Below, one piece after another: positions 56,001-64,000 of a DNA stretch of 64,000 bases. The stretch is from positions 54,940,746-55,004,745 of the forward strand of contig CM068385.1 in NCBI GenBank assembly GCA_034770075.1, written 5' to 3'. The position numbers and the translations under genes were made by a program. Each line of letters begins with the position of its first letter. Positions within the stretch are counted from its first letter, which is position 1. This stretch comes from Aralia elata (taxonomy: Eukaryota; Streptophyta; Magnoliopsida; Apiales; Araliaceae). A model generated the notes under the pieces. It ran no database searches and was not told the origin of the DNA. It saw only the letters and a program-made list of their open reading frames with translations.

Positions 56001-56202
56001 GTTGGTTATAAATATTAGGATGTGAAACCTAAGTTATAACCTTAGAAGAGTCAACTCACTTCGAGTTTTAGGAGATGGATTTTTGAGAATTCATCAAATC
56101 GAGGTGTTACATAATTAAATCTACCTTCATTTCATCAATGAATATATTTTATTGCGATGCTGATGTTGTTTGTTTATATGTTATTGGTGTTGTGATTATA
56201 GG

Positions 56203-56978
56203 ATGCCTGAGATTGGTCAATGTAATCACACAATTAAGGATGAGCCGATGGACAAGCATATAGTGTGGACGAAGTTAGTTGTATCTGAGCCAGTCCAGCC
56301 AGTTGCCTAGGATTAGTCAGAGCTAGAGATGGACCCCACAGAGAATCCTAATTTTGAGCCAGAGATGGAACCACATGAGGATCCAATATTAGAGGAGGAG
56401 GGTCCTATAGAGTATGAGGAGACTGAGGGCACTACTGAGGGTGTCGTCATTGAGGAGCTGATGGACATGAATTCAAAACTAGAATAAAGGAATGTAGAGT
56501 TAGAAGACCGAGTGGGACCTTTAGAAGAGCAGATTTGACACACCAATTCATGGAGGTTCCGTATAAGGAATTAGCTTATCAATTAGAGGGTGAGATGGCA
56601 GAGATGAAGGTACAGCTACAGGGGTATGAGACCTCAGCATAACAGATAGGACCCCTGTTGCATTAGTTAGTTGCCAGGAATGCTGAGTCGAGGGAGAAAC
56701 TGGAACAGGAGGAACTGAAGTTAGCTGAGCTGAGAGTCGAGCACGAGGCCATGAAGCTCGAGTTCAACTCAGAGATTGCGGACAAGATCCTTATAGAGGA
56801 TGCTTGGGTTCGAGCTGCTAGGAGGGTAGATCAGTTGGAGAGAGAGGTTCAGCAGGTGCGGTTAGGATTGAGTCTCTGGGCTTTGCGTTGGACACAACCT
56901 ATGGGAGTTGGAGAAGAGGGGATAGGAGGTACCCTATTGAGGAAGGTCAGACTAGTCGTTTGGTACGACGTCATGTGA
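56203..56978 (+). pseudogene. Pre-gag ORF homologue of element D (acidic coiled-coil), with stop codons
   Basis: Starts MPEIGQ at 56203, where the A-type element has MSDIGG. It has a Glu/Pro-rich acidic region (PENPNFEPEMEPHED-like, about 56330-56440), then RNVELEDRV matching RNIELQDRV of copy 3. The coiled coil continues to EDAWVRAARR (about 56796), matching EDAWMR.ARR of the A-type. Stops at about 56307, 56313, 56484 and in the second half are TAG or TAA, several where CAG or CAA would fit. The position (between primer site and gag), order and motifs equal those of copies 2 and 3. The ATG again follows an acceptor-like ATTATAG. Confidence 0.65.
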
Positions 56979-57418
56979 TGGATGGAGTTGTGCAGTAGGA
57001 GCATGCAGATGCGGTTCGCCGCGGCATGCAGTGATGTTATGAGTCAGTTGTCATGTTTGTATATAAATGTAGTTAATACCCCTTTTGTTTATATGGTTAT
57101 AGATATATATGATGTAAACCTCAGACTATGAGAGGTGGTATATGAATATGATGCATCCCCACTTTATCTGTTTAGGGGAATGTAGTTTGTAAATCCCATC
57201 TTTTGTTGCTTAAGTGGGATATGTAGCATTTATAGGAATATGCCAGAATATTATAAGTGTGTGACACTTTTATTTGGTATATGGATATAAATGCAACGTT
57301 ATGCTTACATGTTTGCCTGAGTTTGAATTACGCGTTAAATTTTAAATGCTAACACTAATAAAATGTGGCGTAAAATGTAAAACCAGAAGTAATAATTTAA
57401 GGTTTTGTTAATCAGACA

Positions 57419-58390
57419 ATGCCGCCAAGAAGGGAAACACTAAATCGAAGAGTGGAAGAATCTGCTAATAATGAAGGAAGTAACGCAAACCCGATGCAAG
57501 ACTTTGTGAATATTTTAGCGGATGCAATGCAGAATCGAGCACCAGCCGCAGGGAATCTGCCAGAGAATCGTTTGGTAAATTTTAAGGACTTTAAAGCAGT
57601 TGGTCTGCTAGAGTTGAAGGGAACAACAGACCCAATTGAAGCTCAAACATGGGTAAAGGAAATAGAGAAAGCCTTTGTTATTGTGAGAGTTGCTGAGGAG
57701 CAAAAGATAGCTTTTGCTACCTATGTGATGAAAGGTGAGACGAATTTCTGGTGGGAATCGAATCAAAATAGGGTCGGAGAAGGAGTTGTAACGTGGGAGA
57801 GATTCAAAGAATTATTTTTCGAGAACTACTTTCCACGAAGTATGCAAGGAAGAATGGAAGTTAAATTCTTGGAATTGAAGCAGGAGAATATGTCAGTTTC
57901 AGAATACGCCGCCAAATTCAATGAGTTAGCTAGGTTTGCACCACGTCAAGTGGACACTGAGGAACGAAAGGCGCGACGTTTTGAGAACGAATTGAAGCCG
58001 TGGATATTCAGTAAAGTAGCAGTGTTACAGATTGATTCATTTTCGACTCTATTAGAAAAAGTGATCATTGTAGAAGGAGGAAGTGAAGCAGTATCAAAGT
58101 ATAATCGAGAGAAAAATAAGAAAAAGAATGAAAGAGGAAATAAGAATGTCTGCAGTGGTCGTAGTAACAGCAACAAGCACAAGTGGGACAACAACAATGG
58201 TAATAACTTAGGGAACTAGCAGGGAAATTCACAACAGACGAAGATGGCATGTAGTAAGTGCAGGAAGAATCATTTTAGGGAATGTATGAAGGGAAAGAAT
58301 GTGTGCTATAATTGTAGTCAAGAAGTTCATATCGCTGACGATGTTTTTCGTGCGGAGAAAAAGGTCATTAATTCAAGGACTGCCCATTGA
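57419..58390 (+). pseudogene. gag of gypsy element D
   Basis: ATG CCG CCA AGA AGG at 57419, like the A-type gag start. The retrotransposon gag core reads FKDFKAVGLLELKGTTDPIE, AQTWVKEIEKAF, FWWES, WERFKELFFENYFPRSMQ, ELKQENMSVSEYAAKFNELA and RRFENELKPWIFSKVAV (to about 58030), then a Lys/Asn-rich tail. A TAG at 58217 replaces the next sense codon. Beyond it a CSKCRKNH half-finger and CYNCSQEVHI finger are readable, but the last Cys of the second finger is lost and a stop follows at 58388. The capsid core is open over 266 residues, so the gag frame has decayed less than the flanks. Confidence 0.85.
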
Positions 58391-59189
58391 AGAAGGGTAA
58401 TGATGGAGGAAGCGACAACAAAGGTAGTAATAGCAAGTTAACTATTGGAGGACCAGTTCAGCTAAGCAAGCCGATAGCTCGTACGTTCAACATGACTGTG
58501 CATGACGCAGTAGCATCAAAGGAAGTGGTGTCAAGTATTATTCCGATCAATAATATAAATGCCTATGTATTATATGATTCGGGAGCTACCTGTTCATTTA
58601 TGTCTGATGATTTTGCTAGAAGACTAGATTTACCTCATAAAAAGTTAGAAAACCCAACGAATATAGAGGTTGCAAATAAAAAAGTAATCCCTGTTGAGTA
58701 TATCCATAGGAACTGTTGTGTGAAAATAAGGGGAAATAAGTTAAGCGTGAATTTAATTCCGATACACTTAGGAGAATTTGATGTGATCTTAGGAATGGAT
58801 TGGTTATTTAACCATGAGGCAATTATTGATTGTCAAAAGAAGAGTATATGCCTTCGGACACCGAATAAGTCTAAGGTTGTATTTTATGATAGCAAGTTGC
58901 CAAGACAAACGTGTTGTCTGACGATGATGTAGGCTAAGAAACTGTTAAAAAAAGGATGTGAGGGGTATTTGGCTCATGTAGTGGATACCCAGATGGTGAA
59001 TTCTGAAATAGGACATACCTATAGTTAATGAGTTCGTGGACGTCTTCCCAGAGGAATTGCCAGGACTTCCACTAGACCGAGAGATAGAGTTTATGATTGA
59101 TTTAGTACCGGGGACAACTCCAATATCGAAAGCACCGTATAGGATGGCTCCAGTAGAAATGAGGGAGTTAATGGTTTAGTTGCAGGAAT
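58387..59189 (+). pseudogene. Protease and start of RT of gypsy element D, cut by solo LTR E
   Basis: An open frame (58387-58932) gives ARTFNMTVHDAVAS, VLYDSGATCSFMSDDFARRL (protease, DSG near 58576), GEFDVILGMDWLFNHEAI and PRQTCCLTMM, then TAG at 58930 where the A-type has CAG. Further on LPGLPLDREIEFMIDL and ISKAPYRMAPVEMRELMV are readable in a shifted frame, with a TAG at about 59176 (A-type CAG). The sequence stops at the GGAAT duplication of solo LTR E and resumes at 63077. Confidence 0.82.
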
Positions 59190-60215
59190 TGTAATGTCCA
59201 GGAAATTTTAAATATTGTATTAATTTATTTTAATATATGAAATTCGTTTTATTTAATTTTACGAATTTAATTGGATCCATGTAGGTATTATTATTTAATA
59301 AATACGTGGTCCAATAATTTTCTTTGTCTTAAAGGGGCTCACTAATAGTTGAATAAATTAATGAGTTAACCTTAACATTTGATTTGGCAAGAAAATTTGG
59401 GGAAATTAAATAAATAATTTTATCATTATCGGATTAAATAATTCGAATAAAGAATTATGGTTAAAATAAATACTTTAAATACTTAATTAATTTGTTAAGT
59501 ATTTAATTTAAAATGTTAGAAATATAAGGTGGTTAATTTATTTGGGCCATCTCTTTTATTTTTGTTTTATTTTTAGCTGACCCAAATCTTTAATTGGACT
59601 GAACCCAGATTCCTTCTGAAATTCTTTTTGGGCCGCCTTTTTAATTAATTCAAATGGCCCAACCCTATTGGGTTGAGCCCATTCCTTATTTCTTTTGTCG
59701 GTCGGGTTATAACATTTCAATCGGGTTGGATCCAATTGAATTGGGGAAAATGTGATCGGTGGAAATTATTTGGGACAAGCCGAGTAAAGGAAGCCTCAAA
59801 CCCTCAAAATCAAAACAGCCGAGCAAAAGGGAGGGGATCCATCAGCCTCAAACCTTCAAATCAGATGGAAAACCTTCAAGTCAGACGGAACGGGTCGAGG
59901 AGGAGGCGTCGCCAGGCATGCACCGACGATAGCTCGAAGCGAGCAGACGGCGTAATGGCTGACCGACCGCTTGGACCGAAGGAAAAGCTCGCCTACCGGC
60001 GGCCAAGCGAGGGTCGGTATCGACGACCGAGCAGACGTCGCACGGACCAGGGGTCCCAGAAAATCCGTTGAGAACGCATGGCTCAAGGCCCTGTCGGCAA
60101 GTCACAGTTGGCGTGATGGGGCTTGAGGTGGACCGACGACTGCCACTCCCTCCTACCGTTGGTTCTTGACCGACTTATTGAGGTAATACCCAGCCAATTT
60201 GGATAAAAATCCCTC

Positions 60216-60223
60216 TATAAATT
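60216..60223 (+). promoter_or_regulatory. TATA box of solo LTR E
   Basis: TATAAATT in CTCTATAAATTGAACCCC, about 107 bp before the leader ATG at 60323, as in LTR D. Confidence 0.55.
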
Positions 60224-60322
60224 GAACCCCCCAAAGCTGCCGAATCCCTTGTTCGTGAGTCCAAATTAGAAAAAAAAAATTTAGAGAGAGAGAGCCAGGG
60301 GAGGTCAGTCGTTCGGCGGTGA

Positions 60323-60384
60323 ATGTCCGGCGTGATCGATTATTTTGCGAGAAGAAGGAGACAAGCAATTCGAACGACGCCAAG
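60323..60384 (+). other. Arg-rich leader ORF in solo LTR E ending at a splice-donor-like site
   Basis: Reads MSGVIDYFARRRRQAIRTTP then AG/GTATAG. It is the counterpart of 53330-53388 in LTR D, with the same phase at the donor-like site. The frame stays open to 60650 if unspliced, but the sequence after the donor shows no similarity to LTR D. Confidence 0.45.
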
Positions 60385-60975
60385 GTATAGCCATGGGTTG
60401 TTAAACCACTATGATAGTTTTCTATTTAGGTTTTGTACAAATTTTCTTTCTTCAGTGCTCGGATTTGCGTTGCCGATTGTGTTGGGTTGCTTGATTTGTA
60501 TTTTCCTTTTGTGTTGGAATTGTATTCTATTGTTTGGTTTAAACCTCTGTAGATTGAAGGACTTCAATGTTCTGGTAAATTGGGTTTTTTCACTGCAGTT
60601 AGGACAGTGTCGTGTTGCAAGGTGCACACTGCATGTTTGTCAAAATGCTTGAATGAACTGTTTTCTACTTTTGGGTATCAATTGTTTGGTTGGCAGTATA
60701 AATTTTAAGAGTCAAACTTTGGGTCCTTGTATGTGATAATACTTGGCTACACTCAGTATATCATATGAATTTGTGAGAGAATTGTGGCATGTTGTACTGA
60801 GTAATAACGAACTGGTCAATTGAAATGGGATTGCAGGATATGGTTATGTTGTTGATTTTGGTAGGAAATAATAAACACATGATTCCCTTAGTATTATGTA
60901 TTAATCGTATTGCCTAACAATAATCAAATGACTAACGTTGACTTAATTATTGGTTATCATTTGAACTAATAAGAC

Positions 60976-61560
60976 ACTTATAAAGTAATTATTTATTATT
61001 GAATAATAAATAAAGATAATAAATATTTAATTATTATTTAATTAATATTAAGTAATAATTAAGTATGAATAAGGTTAATATAATAATTATTTATTATTTA
61101 TCAAGGAATAATAAATAAAGATAATGAATATTTAACCATTGTTTAATCAATATTAAATAATAATTAAGTAGGAACAAGTTAACTAAATAATTATTTATTG
61201 TTTATCCATAAATAATAAATAAAGGTAATAAATATTTAATTATTATTTAATCTTAAATAATAATAATTAAGTATAATAAATATTATAAATATTTAATTAT
61301 TATTTAATTATTAATAAATAATAATTAAGTATGAATAAAATTAATAAAGTAGTCATTTATTATTTATCAATATAATAATAAATGAAGATAATAAATATTT
61401 AATTATTATTTGATCGATATTAAATAATAATTAAATATGAATAAATGAGTAAATTAATTATTTATTATTTATCAATAAATAATAAATAAGGATAGTAAAT
61501 ATTTATTAATAATTAAGATAATGAATATTTGCTTATTATTTAATTTGCATTAAATATAAT
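60976..61560 (+). repeat. AT-rich ~100-105-bp tandem repeats in solo LTR E
   Basis: Units containing AATTATTTATTATTTATCAA, AATAATAAATAAAGATAAT and TAATTATTATTTAAT with TAAATAATAATTAAGTATGA recur about five times (for example from 60984, 61084, 61189, about 61346 and 61454), one unit being expanded. They occupy the same part of the LTR as the 39-bp array of LTR D but are a different sequence. Confidence 0.75.
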
Positions 61561-62769
61561 AATAAAGTATGGGTATTATTATAAGTAAAGATAATAATAC
61601 CTATTGATTAGTTAATTAATAATTAAGTGTGTGTGAATTAATGCATTAAGTATTTAATTAATGTTGAATAAAGAACAAGGTTAATAATTACTCAATTACC
61701 CCTAAGGTAAATAGTAATTAAGCGCAATAAAATTAAATAAGTGATCAACTATTATTTAGTTGCTATTAAACCATGATAAATTATTATTTATTTTATAAAT
61801 AATAAATAAGAATTATTAACCCACATTTAGAGACAAATAAGGGTAATAGTTGAGTACTCAAATGATAGGTAACCATGATTAACTATTATTTATTTTTAAA
61901 TAATAGCTAGAGGCCATTAAATTAATTTCTGTTTAGCTAATGATTAGATGGTAATTAAATATATATAGTAAATTGTTTACCTGCTAAATAGATAGCATAA
62001 GTGAGTGTATCGATATACAGTTATGAAATGCTAATGGATAAACTGACTTTATCAACTGATAGGTTATCCAAGATCAATTAATTAAAGCTAAATTTTACCT
62101 GTAGCTGAGCAAACAAGCAAGTTCATCTTACTCAACTTTTACATTGAGCAAGTCCTTTTTATCGAAACTTTAACTGCTGCAAGTTTCTTTTCATTCGAGC
62201 AAGCTACTATCGTATTGTAGTTTGAAATTTTATTCTAGGGATGCTTAAGTGGTTTAATTAATTTACAGTTATCCCACATCTATGATATTGTTGACAATCG
62301 CATTCGATGCATTTGAATTCGTACATTTATTAAAGTTCTGAAATTTACGAACTATTCATGATTAAGTCTGTGAGAATTTATAAAAGTTATCCGAACCAAT
62401 CGATGGTAAGGATTCTTAGACTAAATGGACACCCCTTTTATTATAGGGGAGTACCCCAGGTACCGTATATAAGGTACAAACAACAGAGTTAAATGTTATG
62501 CATACACATAGCGTACGCGAGGCTGATCCCCTCAAGTACTTATTCTGTAGCCAGTAACCAGAGGGTCAACTAGCTATTGACTCCTTTGGAAGTTATTGTT
62601 CAAAGTCTACTTGACTATCTCTGTTTTAAAAGCAACTAATGTTCTTGCTTCTGATAATTGTTGAATTCTCTTTCTATATTCCCTTCATCATGATATATCC
62701 TTATTGTTGTACTTTAAACTTGCTGAGCAAACTCGTTGCTCACCCTTGCTATATCATGACTCCATTGCA

Positions 62770-62820
62770 GCTAAACCCGAGACGTCAGGGAAGAACAAAG
62801 GGAAGGAAAAGATGAAGTGA
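62770..62820 (+). other. Conserved Lys-rich short reading frame in solo LTR E
   Basis: From acceptor-like TTGCAG, AKPETSGKNKGKEKMK then TGA. It is collinear with the frames in LTRs A, B, D and F. Confidence 0.5.
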
Positions 62821-63076
62821 TAGACTTAATGTAGCTAATTATACCTTAAGTATAGTAAATTTTTATTAATGTAATTTAAACCCTGACAATTATGTGGGTA
62901 TGGATTTGTGTTAAGCTTTTAAGGTTATTGTATTCTGGGACTAGTAACACCTTTCTAATGAACAACATATGTTTATTTCTGCATTTTAGTCTATGTATGT
63001 TGTTGGAGGTGAATGATGTATTGGATCGTGATGACCGGATCCGGGTGTTTGGAGACCCGAATTTGGGGGCGTCACG

Positions 63077-63710
63077 GGAATTGTTGGACAAGAAGTACAT
63101 TCAGCCGAGTGTAGCTCCATGGGGAGCACCTGTGTTGTTTGTAAAGAAGAAGGACGGATCGATGAGACTATGCATGGATTATAGGGAATTGAACAAAGTG
63201 ACGATTAAGAACAAGTACTCGTTACAAAGAATAAACGATCTGTTTGATCAACTCAAAGGAACAAAATATTTTTTAAAGATTGATTTGAGAACTGGTTATC
63301 ATCAGTTGAAGGTGAGGAAGGAGGATGTACCAAAGATAGCATTTAGAACTCGTTACGGGCATTATGAGTTTTTAGTGATGTCATTTGGACTGACGAATGC
63401 ACCAGCTGCATTTATGAACTTAATGAATAGAGTGTTCAAGCAATACTTGGATAAGTTTGTGGTTGTGTTCATTGACGATATTTTGGTGTATTCAAAAACT
63501 GAAGAAGTGCATGCCGAATATTTAAGGTTAGTACTGGAGACATTAAGGAAGGAGAAGTTGTATGCGAAATATTCAAAGTGTGAATTCTGGTTGAAGAGAG
63601 TTCAATTTTTAGGACACGTTATTGATGAGGAGGGAATTTTTGTAGATCCAACAAAGGTAGAAGCAGTAAAAAATTGGGGACAGTCGAAGACATCAACGGA
63701 GGCCAGGAGT
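63077..63710 (+). pseudogene. RT domain of element D, between solo LTR E and LTR F
   Basis: Continues the RT of element D in one open frame: ELLDKKYIQPSVAPWGAPVL, FVKKKDGSMRLCMDYRELNK, KIDLRTGYHQLKVRKEDVPK, FRTRYGHYEFLVMSFGLTNA, the catalytic box VFIDDILVYSK (near 63463-63495), and FLGHVIDEEGIFVDPTKVEA. It ends in EARS at the antisense LTR F insertion. The fingers and palm look intact. RNase H and integrase lie beyond the insertion, outside the window. A long frame that runs from LTR E through this domain into LTR F is a chimera of three elements and not a gene. Confidence 0.88.
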
Positions 63711-64000
63711 TGTGACACCCCCAAATTCAGGTACCAATACCTCGAATTTGGTGCTCACGATGAAATGCATCCATACACCTCTAAACAACATAAATCAACT
63801 AATGCGGAATAAAATAAACATATGTTGTTCATTACAAAAGGTTTACTACGATCCCAAAGTCTACAACCTTAAATAAAATACATCACAGAATACATTAATG
63901 ATACAAAACTATTCCACGATTACACAACGGGATAGTATATATAACTATTCCTTAAGCTTTCCTTTGCCTTTGTCCGCTTTGGAACTCCCCGGCTTAACTG
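63711..64000 (-). repeat. LTR F (antisense, 3' terminal 290 bp), inserted in RT of element D
   Basis: The + strand begins TGTGACACCCCC; the minus strand therefore ends GGGGGTGTCACA like LTRs A, B and G. It is truncated by the window end. GGAGT (63706-63710) is the expected left target duplication but cannot be confirmed here. It contains a minus-strand Lys-rich frame at 63945-63998. Solo LTR or full element is undecided. Confidence 0.8.
63945..63998 (-). other. Conserved Lys-rich short reading frame in LTR F
   Basis: On the minus strand from CAG: VKPGSSKADKGKGKLKE then TAG. It is the fourth independent example of this frame. Confidence 0.5.

Larger units (their letters stand above)
59190..63076 (+). 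repeat. Solo LTR E (3,887 bp), inserted in the RT of element D
   Basis: Starts TGTAATGTCCAGG and ends GGGGGCGTCACG, flanked by GGAAT on both sides (59185-59189 and 63077-63081). The final base is G where CA is usual. Homology to LTR D at both ends, in the TATA box (60216-60223), leader ORF, donor, AT-rich array, hairpin and Lys-rich frame shows a related family. No internal region is present. Inside are a C/G-rich leader region (59840-60130) and AT-rich tandem repeats (about 60976-61560). Confidence 0.85.

Noticed and set aside
59673..60105. ORFs of 74-132 codons on both strands in the GC-rich part of LTR E
   Set aside because: High GC leaves frames open on both strands. I see no matching frame in LTR D and no recognisable domain.
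62892..63812. A 306-codon ORF as one gene
   Set aside because: It joins LTR E sequence, the RT domain of element D and antisense LTR F sequence, with clear LTR boundaries at 63076 and 63711.

Overview
The window is nuclear DNA of a flowering plant. It holds an auxin-carrier (PIN-type) gene with GT/AG introns, plant Ty3/gypsy chromoviruses with initiator-Met tRNA primer sites, a Ty1/copia element, two hAT elements, a probable CACTA element, a plant LINE-type ORF1 and MITEs. Nearly everything except the PIN-like gene (31.47-36.18 kb) is transposon sequence, much of it nested.

Layout. 1-24404 is a head-to-tail array of one chromodomain Ty3/gypsy family (Tekay/Del-like): partial internal region 1, LTR A, internal region 2, LTR B, internal region 3, LTR C, cut by a 100-N gap at 24405-24504. 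Each complete unit runs LTR (about 2.7 kb), primer site, a pre-gag ORF for an acidic coiled-coil protein, gag-protease-RT-RNase H-integrase-chromodomain, polypurine tract, next LTR. 24505-28345 is a degraded probable CACTA transposon with an internal ~180-bp tandem repeat and a GACGG/CCGTC-rich end. 28346-31340 is AT-rich and has no gene I can see. 31473-36184 is a five-exon PIN5-like gene whose frame is broken only by extra bases; three MITE-like elements lie in its third intron. 38152-47207 is a deleted copia element (minus strand), split by a gypsy solo LTR (39172-46186, TSD CTTCT), which is itself split by a 4.03-kb hAT transposon (41191-45224). 47.7-50.0 kb is a LINE ORF1-type relic (RRM plus DUF4283-like) ending in an A-rich tail. 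50417-51334 is a small non-autonomous hAT with a perfect 8-bp TSD. 52323 to the end is an older gypsy element (D): 3.66-kb LTR, pre-gag ORF, gag, protease and RT. It is interrupted by a sense solo LTR (E, 59190-63076, TSD GGAAT) and by an antisense LTR (F, from 63711).

Sequence quality matters. The three array copies carry an increasing load of extra single bases toward the gap: the same segment is 3,888, 3,942 and 4,507 bp in copies 1, 2 and 3. There is a sharp change near 17.09 kb. The PIN gene shows the same insertion-only pattern. I read this as unpolished long-read filler around a gap, so many frameshifts here are probably not biological. Element D decays differently: its stops are mostly TAG or TAA where CAG or CAA is expected.

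Most unusual signals. Four LTR subfamilies (A/B, D, E, F) each carry, about 250-320 bp before their 3' end, a splice-acceptor-like CAG followed by a short Lys/Gly-rich reading frame ending at a matching stop. LTRs D and E also share a leader ORF of the type MxxxI(N/D)YF(G/A)RRRR just before a donor-like AG/GTATA, downstream of a TATA box. A pre-gag acidic/coiled-coil ORF is conserved between the two diverged gypsy families.
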